From NCBI GenBank assembly GCA_035578175.1, contig JAQMRL010000010.1, positions 29,194,284 to 29,258,283 on the forward strand: DNA of 64,000 nucleotides, written 5' to 3'. Of this stretch, positions 32,549 through 42,535 are shown piece by piece (within the stretch, counting starts at the first letter, position 1; every line of letters starts with the position of its first letter). The notes below the pieces were generated by a model. It made no database searches, had not been told where the DNA came from, and saw nothing but the letters and a program-made list of their open reading frames with translations. Source of the DNA: Catonia carolina (lineage: Eukaryota > Arthropoda > Insecta > Hemiptera > Achilidae). A program made the translations under genes and the position numbers.

Positions 32549-34990
32549 ATGGAAGATGATAATGGTGGTAAAATATGTTCTCTGCTATTTCCAAAACTAC
32601 AACACATAGCATCTGTAAATATTATTTTACCTTACTGGAAAGAATTACCACGTATAATGATAAGAACAAAACCGTTAGACGGAAATGAGAGGTCAGAGTA
32701 TGATGCAGCTTATTTTGTTGAGTCTGCATATGGTGGTCCCTTCAACCACAGTTTAAACTATTACATGATAAGTAATGTAATCGCAGAAATTATAGAATCA
32801 ATGAGTGCTTTGTTTAAAAAACTGCCAAAATATTTGGTAATGAGATTATTGGATTTAACCATAACTATGGGATGTGAAATTTTCGAATCAAGATTCAGTG
32901 TTTTGTATGATATATCAAAGTATTTTAAAAATGTAGAAGAAGTTAAAGATTTTTATTATTTAGATTGTATTGTTTGGAGTCCTTTAGGAAATATTAATCA
33001 TAAAGAAACTGCTAAAATGTTATGTCAAAGACCTCAGCTTACTGATCTACATAAATATATTCTTTCTTGTAATTTCTGTCTCTTCGATGAAATAAATAAG
33101 TTTTCATCAAAAGAAGTTATTTCATTCTTTTTGGGTGAAGAGTTACAAGAATTTTTATCTGTTTTTCCTATGGTTGGGCTATTTACAAAAGAAATCTCCC
33201 ATTTGTTACCAATCAGAGACACCGATTTACCGTTATGTGAACAAGTTTTCTGCTTACTAACAGCTAATGAGAAAGAAATCTTTTTCTATGATGCAGCTAT
33301 TCAACACATCTGGGATAATTTCAGTGAAGAACAAAAATCAAAATATTTTTTGAAAATTTTTAAATGTTTGCCGAGTTATATTACGATACATTATGTATTA
33401 TCACAAGTGAATAATGAACAGATAAATGTCACTTGTAATTCATATGGCGTAGAAATATTATTAGCTCTAATTTATAACCGACTTTTCCAAGATAAAATTG
33501 TTAAATCTTTTGAATATGTTTTACCACATTTAAATGATGAAGGTTTTTCGCATGTTCTTGACAAAGTAATTGCTGCAATAGTAATTGGTGATCCAAAGAA
33601 TCGTACAGGAATGATGTTTATGATGTTTTCATCAAAACTACATAAAAATGCTTGCTCACGACTTTTTGATAGAGTCTTGCAGAGGTTAACATTAAAAACT
33701 GAACTCAAATATTTCAAACAAAAAGACATATTAAAAGAATACAATAATTATTATTATCATAAATATGGGATTGTGTTAAATGAATTATGGGAATACGCAC
33801 AGAATCAAAGTAAAAAATATGTGCTTGACGAATATGATTCTCGGATGACCCGTCTTATAAATTGCTTGTTATTCTTATTTAATTTCAATAACATCAGTAA
33901 TATTTCATCAGTTTTTAAATCTGTTAACTATGATAAAAAATTTGAATTAATTGAATACAGATTGGTCCAAGAACAGTATATGGATTTTATATTCAATGGG
34001 GATTTTGATTCATTCAATGAATTAATTTGTCTCTTTTTTTCACCTGGAGATGAAATTGAACGTTTTAAACATCAGTGGTTTAATAATTCATTTGAACTCC
34101 TTGCTAGTGACTGTATTAAAAGGCACTCTGAACATTTGTTTGAAAAGTTAAACAAATTTTTTGAATATTTTCATGGTGTGGTGTCTGATCTTGATAATAA
34201 TGAACAAAAATTAAAATTATTACACAGTGAAAAGGTACTGAGTGCGCTATTTAATAAACATTTTGATAGTCATACATATAAATTAAATCATGGTGAATTG
34301 GATAATTTTTTTAAGTGGTGTTATAATATTGTGAGTAATGATGAACTTAAACCGCTGAAATTAAAATTATTTAAAAATGGAATGTTAAGTGATAGTTTTT
34401 TAAGAGTTATTTGTAGGTTGTTCAGTTACAACGTATCAACAAATCGAAAATTGATTGATAAAATAATCTGTTGGGTTGTAGATAATGACCCATCATACAT
34501 TGATGCAATAAAGGAAGATTTTTGTAAAAATGATTCTCAATGTTTATTAGAACTAATAATTGAAAAGGCGGCAGGTGGAGTAATTGAAGAATTTGTGAAA
34601 GAGTTAATGAATTGGTGTTTTCCACTTGTGAACAGTGATGATGATAAAATAAATCTGTTTTCAAAAGAAATTTTACGTAATGAGGAAAGAATAACTTATA
34701 TATTGACAGATTTGATAATAAATGAAGAAGTAAATGAAACAGATTTAATATGTAATTGGTATTGCAATTATTTTGGGTTGAATATAAAACAATTGAAAAA
34801 TGAATTAATACTTTCTGAAAATTTAATGTGTGGTATTTTTAAATATATTGATAGTCATTATGGTTTTGACATGGTGATGGATTGGTTTTCGCCAACTTCA
34901 AGTACAATGCAGATTTTTAGGAATAAATTTCAACGACAGGATTGGTATGAACATTTCAGGAATGCCATTGATAATTATGTAGGTTCATAA
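32549..34990 (+). CDS. Uncharacterised 813-residue intracellular protein, single coding exon
   Basis: An uninterrupted 813-codon frame starts at ATG 32549 (AAAATGG) and stops at 34990. A polypyrimidine-AG acceptor ends at 32406, so the transcript probably has a spliced 5' UTR and about 140 nt of leader in this exon. I do not recognise a named domain. No signal peptide or clear membrane segment is seen. The sequence is rich in Asn, Lys, Phe, Tyr, Ile and Leu with regular amphipathic stretches, suggesting an all-helical, possibly repeat-like fold. One block (residues about 135-182: YLDCIVWSPLGNINHKETAK, then LTDLHKYILSCNFCLFDEI) resembles a motif I recall from large families of unnamed intron-poor proteins in hemipterans and spiders, with a W..G.I....TAK core. 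That link is memory, not a search. Codon use is AT-rich like its surroundings. It could be a lineage-expanded host gene or a domesticated mobile gene; no terminal repeats flank it. Confidence 0.8.
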   Translation: MEDDNGGKICSLLFPKLQHIASVNIILPYWKELPRIMIRTKPLDGNERSEYDAAYFVESAYGGPFNHSLNYYMISNVIAEIIESMSALFKKLPKYLVMRLLDLTITMGCEIFESRFSVLYDISKYFKNVEEVKDFYYLDCIVWSPLGNINHKETAKMLCQRPQLTDLHKYILSCNFCLFDEINKFSSKEVISFFLGEELQEFLSVFPMVGLFTKEISHLLPIRDTDLPLCEQVFCLLTANEKEIFFYDAAIQHIWDNFSEEQKSKYFLKIFKCLPSYITIHYVLSQVNNEQINVTCNSYGVEILLALIYNRLFQDKIVKSFEYVLPHLNDEGFSHVLDKVIAAIVIGDPKNRTGMMFMMFSSKLHKNACSRLFDRVLQRLTLKTELKYFKQKDILKEYNNYYYHKYGIVLNELWEYAQNQSKKYVLDEYDSRMTRLINCLLFLFNFNNISNISSVFKSVNYDKKFELIEYRLVQEQYMDFIFNGDFDSFNELICLFFSPGDEIERFKHQWFNNSFELLASDCIKRHSEHLFEKLNKFFEYFHGVVSDLDNNEQKLKLLHSEKVLSALFNKHFDSHTYKLNHGELDNFFKWCYNIVSNDELKPLKLKLFKNGMLSDSFLRVICRLFSYNVSTNRKLIDKIICWVVDNDPSYIDAIKEDFCKNDSQCLLELIIEKAAGGVIEEFVKELMNWCFPLVNSDDDKINLFSKEILRNEERITYILTDLIINEEVNETDLICNWYCNYFGLNIKQLKNELILSENLMCGIFKYIDSHYGFDMVMDWFSPTSSTMQIFRNKFQRQDWYEHFRNAIDNYVGS

Positions 34991-35094
34991 AAACTTATTC
35001 AGTTTGGCAGATTTTAGGTAGATGACAAAAAGCTAAATATAAAGTAATGGGAGACCTCCTAATTGTTTGGATTTTGTTCTTATTATTCAATCTA
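34991..35094 (+). other. Likely 3' UTR start of the 813-codon gene
   Basis: AT-rich sequence after the stop codon, before a MITE at 35095. No canonical AATAAA is visible here. A better signal (AATAAA at about 37684) lies beyond two MITEs. Confidence 0.3.
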
Positions 35095-35435
35095 CAATCC
35101 AGCCTCTCTTAGTTTGCTCCTAATGTAAACAAATAATGAAGTCACTTAGCATGCGCATTATATCTAAATGTGTACACGCTGATTAAAAAGTAACAACAAA
35201 ATACTTTCAAAAGTATTTAAATACAAAATACGTTTAAAAGTATTTTTCTAAATGAAGTTTTTAGGCCTACATCATATCATGACTGATGTTTTTAGTACTT
35301 TAAGTACTTATAATTTAAAAAATAGTTAACTTAATAAGAATACGACATCCGTAAAGTCGCAGATTCTAGCGTGCAACCTGTAGTAGGCGGCTTTTGTTTG
35401 TTGACAGTAGGAGCAAACTAAGAACGGCTGAACTG
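35095..35435 (+). mobile_element. 341-bp MITE (family M1), copy 3
   Basis: Starts CAATCCAGCCTCTCTTAG and ends CGGCTGAACTG, flanked by TA on both sides (35093-35094, 35436-35437). Confidence 0.85.
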
Positions 35436-36271
35436 TAGATTAATTTTAATGTCAATTTTAAATGAAATTCTGTGTTACTTATATTCGGAAAGCAAGGTCA
35501 CAACAAATACTAAAAATAGTAAAACGTGAATTTATTTATGAAACTTAAGTGGAATGTTATATAGGTATACTAACGGGCCCGCGTGGCTTCGCCCACGGAA
35601 ACGTAAACAAAGAATCAGCTGTTTAAGTATACTCTCTGTATTTCTTACGGGAGGATATTTTTGCGAATTCTACCATTTAAAATAAAAATTTTGCAAAATC
35701 CTCTTAGCGACAGCTTAGAAAACTTAAGTTGATCTATAAATCAGGACATTTCTTTTATATAACAGATAGCGCCCCGTCGTGGCTTCGCCCATGCAATTTG
35801 AAGGCTATGATTCTGTATTTTAATTTGCTAATAACTTAAGTCACAAATATAATTTTTTTTGGAATTACGTAAAAAGAACAATTTATACTCATCAGTCACG
35901 TCACCGTTCTGAAACGGAAACGGCACGGCCACTGGAAGTCAAAAATGATGACAGTATTCACACATGTACATTAGTTTTCCTTCCGTCAGTCTACAGTCTT
36001 AAGTTAATTATTCTAAACTATAAGGAATAGTCGATTCAGACTAGCGCACTAGTCACTACGCCACGGAGACGGTTTCAAAATACATTATTCCATTAATTTT
36101 TGTATAAACATTTTTTTGTAAATGTTCGGTTTTCTGGACGTTGGCACCTTAAGCGTGCGTAACTTAACACTGTCCGGTAAACCGGATGTCGTCACTACGT
36201 AAAATATATCGACGTCCGGTTTTCCGGACTTTAGTAATGAAAGGGTTAAGAAGTGGCAAACATAAAGATAT
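35436..36271. other. Spacer with two copies of a GTGGCTTCGCCCA motif
   Basis: GCGTGGCTTCGCCCACGG (about 35581) and CGTGGCTTCGCCCATG (about 35777) are two copies of a motif that looks like part of a dispersed repeat. Near 36120-36240 there are paired CCGG/TTTTCCGG palindromes. No gene was recognised. Confidence 0.35.
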
Positions 36272-36537
36272 CAGATGAATTAATGTCCCATAGTGGAGTG
36301 AGTGAGAGGGAGATATGTGGCATAACTACGCATGCGCCTAAAGGTCTTTACCGTTATAATCCAAATCTGAAAACATACTACAATCGTTATCTTGGTTGTT
36401 AGTTTACTGCTTGCATAAATGCTTGCTCACGACAATGAGTAAAATGATACAATGTTATTGGAATGGCGTGTACGGCTTGTGCGAGTGAGAGCGTTATGCA
36501 TTCTCTCACTCCCACGGCTAGGGGACTTTAGTTCATT
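36272..36537 (+). mobile_element. ~265-bp MITE (family M2), copy 3
   Basis: Left end CAGATGAATTAATGTCCCAT; right side CACGGCTAGGGGACTTTAGT. The interior matches copies at 6190 and 14812. Confidence 0.75.
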
Positions 36538-36550
36538 TAGTTTATACATA

Positions 36551-36977
36551 CAGTCCAGCCTTTCTTAGTTTGCTCCTACTGTAAACAAATAATGACGTCA
36601 CTGAGCATGCGCATTGTATAAAAATGTTACACGCTGATTAAAAAGTAACAAGAAAATACTTTCAAAAGTATTTAAATACAAAATATTTTTAAAATGAAAT
36701 TGTTAGGCCTACCTCACATCATGACTGATGTTTTAAGTACTTAACTATGTAAGTATCCATCCATCGTAACCCTATCGTAATCGATAGGGTTACGATGGAT
36801 GTAACCCTATCGTTACATCCATCCAACGATGGATGTAACGACATCCATCGTTACATCGTTATGGATGTCGTAACGATAGGGTTACGACATCCATAAAGTG
36901 GTGGACCCTAGCGTGCACCCTGTAGTAGCTGGCTTTGGTTTGTTGACAGTAGGAGCAAACTAAGAACGGCTGAACTG
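36551..36977 (+). mobile_element. 341-bp MITE (family M1), copy 4, expanded by a palindrome cluster
   Basis: Termini CAGTCCAGCC and CTGAACTG with TA on both sides. The interior is enlarged at about 36745-36895 by repeated direct and inverted copies of ATCCATCGTAACC / GGTTACGATGGAT and CGATAGGGTTAC, derived from the family's own ACGACATCC segment. Confidence 0.85.
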
Positions 36978-37813
36978 TAGTTTACTTACGAGAAGGTGAG
37001 CCATGGCTGTGGCGGGGAGCTAGTAGTACAACTACTGTGTTACCATTTGTAATTACCATGACAATGCATTCCTAAAAACATTCACCTTTTTGTAAGTAAC
37101 TTTACACAGCTCAAGAATTGAAGAGGTAAATGGATGAAGGTGGTATGTAACAAAAGTATAGTTTTGAGAAAAATATGATAGAAGTCGTAATGGTCACAAC
37201 TTTTTGTACATTATTTGATTTCTTTAATTTTTATACCAGCATAAAATACCCCTTCAGGAAAATTTATTCTATGTAATTAAAAGTGCTTCAAACTCTACAT
37301 CTCAATATCACTATATTTATCCCTGTAACACCTTCATTCATTAAAAATTTGTTCTGTAAACATTGCCTGCTGAGAATGAATGTTTAAATAATGTAAGGCA
37401 AAGTTTATCATGAGAAAATTTGATTAAGAAAAGCTTAATAACAACTTTTACTAAAAGAGATAGACGTTTCATACCACAGTTAACTGTTATTATTAAAAAA
37501 AAAAAAATGTTTCACATTCCAGTAGAAGGTGTCAAGTGATTTAAACACCTTTATCTACTAAAAAAAAGAATTTAACAGTACATAGCCCTTCATCTACTAG
37601 TATTTCCTTAAACTGTAGTTTTTAGTTGTATTAGTTGTAGTTTTTAATAATTAATATTTATTTGTAATTTTGTATGTTTTGTAATAATAAACTATAATTG
37701 TTCAAATTACTTTACTTCTGTGTTTATTTCACTGCTTATTTCTCTGAAGTCCTATGTGTATGCTTATTAACTTAAGAGTTATGTTACAATTAAGTAACAT
37801 TAAGCAGGAGTAA
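36978..37813. other. Spacer; candidate polyadenylation site near 37684
   Basis: GTAATAATAAACTATAATTG (about 37681) contains AATAAA and could end the transcript of the 813-codon gene, but no direct evidence links them. No other feature was supported. Confidence 0.3.
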
Positions 37814-37984
37814 GGCCCGCTGTATATTGAACCCAGCACGCACAACCCATGCGTGGGAGGCTTTGTGTGGCTTGGTTTTCTGTACTGCACCACATATTAC
37901 ACCCAGCACTCGCACAACACACTCAGTTGACCTCCATGCGGTTTGTGCCAGTAAAACAGATGTGTGGCGGGGGTTGGTTTTGGT

Positions 37985-38173
37985 TTAGAATGGATAGCTT
38001 CTGATTGGTTGTTGGACGTTGCACTCTCCTTCAGTTATGTCCTCTTTGATGAGTTCGTGGAAATCTCTAAACTGATCCTTGTTAAGCCGAAAACTTTGCC
38101 TAAAAACATTTTCTGGAACTTCTTGACATAGCTTAAACTCTCCATGGGTACTCCTAGCTGGTCGCATTGGCAT
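37985..38173 (-). pseudogene. Harbinger transposase (HARBI1-like) fragment
   Basis: The translation PMRPARSTHGEFKLCQEVPE, VFRQSFRLNKDQFRDFHELI, KEDITEGECNVQQPI matches the region before the nuclease domain of HARBI1-like proteins (G.F..L, FR+....F..L...I...I). It stops near 37985 without the DDE motifs. The N-terminal partner is at 39302-39432. Confidence 0.65.
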
Positions 38174-38336
38174 AGTTAGTAACGTGCTCGCCTCTCAACA
38201 TGCGTTCTTGGGTTTGAATCCCATTCAGGCACGGCATATTTTCATACGTTACAAAAAATCATTTCAACCTTCACCGTCTGCAATAATAGTAATTGCAGAA
38301 CAGTCGGATGTTAAACCAAAAAAAAAAAAAAAAAAA
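38163..38336 (+). mobile_element. tRNA-derived SINE (second head type) with poly-A
   Basis: The head TTGGCATAGTTAGTAACGTG (box A part) and GGGTTTGAATCCCATTCAGG (box B) are joined to the type A tail ACCGTCTGCAATAATAGTAA...GTTAAACC and a run of about 18 As. It is directly followed by a minus-oriented dominant-repeat fragment. Confidence 0.8.
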
Positions 38337-38425
38337 TCTGGTGTGAAACACACAAATTTCTCTTGCCAATGAAAATAATTAACAATAAACCTAACATTAG
38401 TAATAAAATATTAGAAATGACCAAT
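38337..38425 (-). mobile_element. HINE/DINE-like hairpin-end fragment
   Basis: TCTGGTGTGAAACACACAAA, TCTCTTGCCAATG and TAACAATAAACCTAACATTA match the final ~90 bp of the dominant repeat in minus orientation. Confidence 0.75.
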
Positions 38426-38430
38426 GCTTT

Positions 38431-39180
38431 CTTTCCACAACCAAACACCAATTTTACGTGAGTGCAATGGTTTTTCATGAAAAGCATGAGGATTTGTTGC
38501 ACTTCATAGTCTACAGTTCTGACTATTCACATAGACATCTAAATGAAACCAAGCCTCATCACTAAAATAAAAATGATCCAACAATTGAATACCATTTTCT
38601 TCAACCAAAGATCGAAACCACTGACAATATTGTAATCCTTTCTGATGGTCTGTAGCTTTCAGTTCATGAGTTACGCCAACGCGATAAGGATGCAAATTTA
38701 ACTTTTTCGTAGCTCTGAAAACAGTAGTTAATGTTAGCCCAGCTTGCGAAGATAATCTTCTAAGCGATTTTTTAGGTGATTGAGTCAAACGATTTTTCAA
38801 ATCTTCGAGAACTTCCGCAAAATTTATTTAGAACTCCCAGTTCTACGGAATTTATTTATCAAACGCAATATTGACGATTTATTCGGAACGGCAGAACGGA
38901 GAAATTTCAACTGAAACTTATCTTGCACACATTTGTAAGATTTACTCGCTATGTAAGTCTCTACAATAAACACGCGTTCTTCCTTGGAAAAAACCATTGC
39001 TAACACAATATAACGAAACGACTGCTGTCACCACACTAATGCTTGACTGGAACAATTTAACTGTCTTAGGTAGTTGGCCTTGAGTACACTGTTGCCAACA
39101 TACCGATTGGGGGACAGAAAATTCACCGATGTATTACTTCTATCTTTATAATCAGGGTTGCATCCTTAATAAAACACCCG
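38431..39180 (-). mobile_element. Family E IS630/Tc1-type transposon fragment
   Basis: Minus-oriented copy closely matching 30541-31290: terminus CGGGTGTTTTATTAAGGATG at 39180, then MVFSKEERVFIVETYIASKS (39003 downward), a break, then MKNRLTQSPKKSLRRLSSQA to LLDHFYFSDEAWFHLDVYVN (38800-38504). The first catalytic Asp is present in FSDEAW; the rest is truncated at about 38431. The same stop/deletion after KFRRTGSSK is found in both copies. Confidence 0.8.
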
Positions 39181-39299
39181 TTATCAAGAAATGAGCACTT
39201 AAAATCCTTTGTGCTTGTTAGTAATCACAAACAAAACCAGCTAAAAAATATAAGTCCTAACTTCTTATAATCAGTGTTGCGTCCTTAATAAAACACCCG
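39181..39299 (-). repeat. 75-bp flank shared with 30468-30540, plus a second family E terminus
   Basis: Bases 39181-39257 (GAGCACTTAAAATCCTTTGT ... AAACAAAACCAGC) are the inverted complement of 30468-30540, outside the family E terminus at both loci. At 39258-39299 a further terminus (complement CGGGTGTTTTATTAAGGACG) abuts the Harbinger coding piece. Confidence 0.75.
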
Positions 39300-39301
39300 T
39301 T

Positions 39302-39432
39302 AGTACTCCTTTTACGTGAATATTTATTTCGTTTAATTTTCTTCCGTTTGTAGTCAATAATGTCAGTACTGCACAATTTTCCTCATTGGATTCTGACTGA
39401 AGACCGAGAAGCATCATGGCAGCGTTGTCCAT
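39302..39432 (-). pseudogene. Harbinger transposase N-terminal piece
   Basis: Minus-strand frame from ATG at 39432: MDNAAMMLLGLQSESNEENC, then AVLTLLTTNGRKLNEIN, running into the inserted family E terminus at 39299. Its position just inside the Harbinger terminus and ahead of the GEFKLCQ fragment supports it being the start of the transposase. Confidence 0.5.
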
Positions 39433-39599
39433 GGCTGGGTTGTGACTGTGTTCAATCTGCGGTCACAGACCCATGCGTGGGCGTGGGGTTTGCATGGGCT
39501 GTGCGTGTGCTGGGTTCAATATGTGGCGGGCCTAAATAACGTGATCCTGCCTGTGTGTGTATCGGGCATCAGCATCTGCCTGCAAGATTAATGTTTGTA

Positions 39600-40014
39600 G
39601 TACAATAAAAGTTTATTTTTGCCCATAACAGACAGGTGGAGTGTCAAATTATTTACGCTCAATCTGTTCGTTGCAGGGCTAAAATAAATAGTTCTGTTTC
39701 TTATCACATGGTCAGCCAATTAAATGAATGAATCATTTAAGAACAGAAGAGGTAGAGGTGTAAAAGACACTAATCAGAGTTATCTACTCTGGAAGTAATG
39801 AATTCCATTATACAGCCAGACCCTGTGGTGAATGAAGTGAAGGCGTCATTTGCAGAGTGGAGAAATATGTGGTTTTCAGAGGGCCTGGCATGCTGATAAG
39901 CGTATTTTCCACTCAGTGAGGAAGGCATGGTAAATCACCTCATTCCTCATTATACTTAGTAAAACCTTTACAGGTTCAAACCAGCCTTTCGGTTGATGAC
40001 CTTAACAACAACAA
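39600..40014 (+). mobile_element. Type D retroposon (AAC-tailed), uninterrupted copy
   Basis: Runs from about ACAGACAGGTGGAGTGTCAA through ACAGCCAGACCCTGTGGTGA to GATGACCTTAACAACAACAA. It gives the intact order against which the LINE-split copy at 28786-29725 can be read. Confidence 0.7.
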
Positions 40015-40284
40015 AAGTTTATGTATTTGATGTTCGTATAACTATCTGGCTGGAGTAAATTTGAATTGTAATTATGATTGTGAAAAATTGATACCTACTT
40101 GGATTTCAACTGTTATTTGTGGTTCATGACCCTGTGAATGAAAAATACTTTTTGAAGATAACTCTGTGTACATGATAATCCTCTTGAGCTACATCTTCTA
40201 CTCCAATTGGGCTGAGATTTGACTGCTATTGTTTTTACACAAACTCTAATACATTTTTTCTAATCTTTTATAGGAATTTGAAAT
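40015..40284. other. Spacer, nothing recognised
   Basis: No supported feature. Confidence 0.35.
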
Positions 40285-40415
40285 TTTTACTTTCTCATGC
40301 CTATATGAATAGAAAGGAAAGTACTGTTTCCAACTCGATTTTTTAAAATCGAGTTTTCACCGGATATACGCGTTGTCAGACCCCCTTAACCCAAAAAACA
40401 TATTTTTAGCGATTG

Positions 40416-40454
<39 letters not shown>

Positions 40455-40682
40455 CAAAATATCTCCAGAACTCCATCGTAGGAAGTTGAAACTTACAGTT
40501 AGGTACCTTTAGAGGACCTGATTCGAATGTTTTCATCAATATCAGTTAACCGTAAATAATAGTTTATTCGTGTAATTTTTCACTTTTTTGCGATTTTCTC
40601 AAAAACGACTCTTGCGATTTTTGGTAAAAATGGCCTCATACACTACATTTTGTATGCTCTGCAAGATAGGGTAGGCGCTGTG
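40285..40682 (+). mobile_element. HINE/DINE-like repeat copy k, 3' truncated
   Basis: Begins TTTTTACTTTCTCATGCC, carries a (TG)n tract at about 40418-40452, and stops at GATAGGGTAGGCGC, lacking the hairpin half. Confidence 0.8.
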
Positions 40683-41236
40683 GCATGACAGGAGTGGGCT
40701 AATACTGAATGAATTTAATATGTACACTCCCACTCAAAAAACGCAGTGGGGCCCGATGCAGTGGTTTCCCGTGATGGAAGCATCGATGCATATTTAACTA
40801 AAGGCCAAGTCAATTGCTTCGAGGCTGGGCTACGCATGCGCATACTGGACTTGGACCTGCATATCTCCGACCTACAGTTCGATGTACAGTCAGAGTGTTG
40901 TTGAAAATTGACAATACCCATTGCATTTTGTAGGCATGCTGTTCCATTGTTGATTACATACGCTGCACTTATTGCAGAACATACAAAACTATACTAATGC
41001 GGTTTTGTCCAGCGCTTTCCTTACGAAAATCAGGCTATACTTAATTTTTTGCTGTGTGACGGATCGAGTGGTAAAACCAGTCTGGCTGTTCCCCCCACCA
41101 CATCAGAGTACGCTTTCAGCTGTGGTCGAACACAGGTTCATTTTAAAACTGTGGCAGCATCCACGTATTTTGCTATTCATTGTATTTATTTACCAAACGG
41201 ACTGTTTTTACATCTCCAATATTTTTATTCATTGTT
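40683..41236. other. Spacer, nothing recognised
   Basis: Somewhat less AT-rich than its surroundings. No exon or repeat could be supported. Confidence 0.35.
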
Positions 41237-42213
41237 TTTACTTTCTCTTGCCTATATGAATATATAGGAAGGAAAGTATTGTTTTCATGTCGATTTTTCG
41301 AAATCGAGTTTTCACCGGATCTATACGTTTTCAGACCCCCTGAACCCAAAAAACATGTTTTTAGCGATTGGTCTGTGTGTGTGTGTCTGTGTGTCTGTGT
41401 GTCTGTGTGTGTGTGTGTGTGTGTGTGAACAGAATATCTCAAGAACGGAACATCGTACGAACTTGGAACTTGAAACTTAAGTTACATACCACTACCGGAC
41501 GCGACACGAACATTTTCATCAAAATCGGTCAACCGGAAGTAGTAGTTTATTCGTATAATTTTTCAGTTTTTTGCGATTTTCTCAAAAACTGGTCCTACGA
41601 TTTTTTTTAAAATCGCCTATTTTACTCAATTTTTTATTCTCTACAAGATAGGGTAGGCGCCATGTTTGCTGAAATTCTCGGTGAGGCTGTTTTCACGTAA
41701 AAACGTTGTTTTTTTAAGATTACGGCTTTAATATAAATTTTAGCGCACAAACTTATATAATAAAAGTTGTAGAGAATTTAAAAACCTACAACTTTTATTT
41801 CAAACATTTTTTTGTATAACGCTTAGTTTAGCGGTAATTTGCGATTTTCTGTTTTTTTTTCTCACGAAAACGTGAGAAAAATCGATTTTTTTAACATTTC
41901 GGCCTTAGTATGCATTTTACGACAAAAGTGTATATAATTAAATTTATAGAAAATTAAAAGATCTACAACTTTTATTTAAAGCATTTTTCTCTACAGAGCC
42001 TAGTTTAGAGAGAAAGAGTGATTTTCCGTATTTCTAAGCCAAACTGAGGTTGATTTTCATTTTGAGTGTTTCACTCATGATTAAAATAAGGTTATGTTTT
42101 TGAGGTTAGTTTTTTGTTTATTTCTTATGTTTTATTACTAATGTTAGGTTTATTGTTAATTATTTGCATTGGCAAGAGAAAGTTGTGTGAGTGTTTCACA
42201 CCAGATTTTTTTT
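41237..42213 (+). mobile_element. HINE/DINE-like repeat, best-preserved copy l
   Basis: Complete from ACTTTCTCTTGCC to GGCAAGAGAAAG, then GTGTGAGTGTTTCACACCAG and T-rich flank. The microsatellite at about 41372-41428 is (TG)n interrupted by CTG units. It is a good reference copy for the family. Confidence 0.9.
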
Positions 42214-42344
42214 GTTGTTGTTGAATTTAGATCATGCCTACGTACTGCGTAACTTTTAATTGTTCTAGTAAAGACTACAAAGTCTACTAATTACTGACTA
42301 CAAATATTGACTTACAGATTATGAAAAATTTCTTAAAACACTAT

Positions 42345-42535
42345 GTTTTGAGAGTAGGATTATACGGGAGTGAACATGGGTGATAGGGGTTTTAGAAAAG
42401 AAATGGATAGAAGCTTTTGAAATGTGGTGTTACAGGAAAATTTTAAAGATTAGGTGGGTGGACAAAATAAGTAATTTAGAGGTTTTTAGACGAGTGAACG
42501 AGCGAAGAAATATATGGAAACATCTTACCAGTGAA
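42345..42535 (+). pseudogene. LINE (type L1) C-terminal fragment
   Basis: Encodes VLEKKWIEAFEMWCYRKILK, then IRWVDKISNLEVFRRVNERR and NIWKHL, as in 20775-21120. The upstream words GLYGSEHG are a decayed form of the usual LYGSETW block. Confidence 0.75.

Larger units (their letters stand above)
37814..39532 (-). mobile_element. PIF/Harbinger-type transposon, internally deleted and invaded
   Basis: Left end GGCCCGCTGTATATTGAACC and inverted right end (complement GGCCCGCCACATATTGAACC) share about 26 bp, and the element is flanked by TAA (37811-37813 and 39533-39535). A 3-bp TWA-type target is typical of PIF/Harbinger. On the minus strand it keeps an N-terminal coding piece (39432-39302) and a middle piece (38173-37985). 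Between them lie a SINE, a fragment of the dominant repeat and a family E element. The catalytic DDE core is missing. Confidence 0.75.

Noticed and set aside
36551..36977. CRISPR-like or regulatory repeat array
   Set aside because: The repeated words vary in spacing and orientation and sit within a MITE; there are no uniform spacers.
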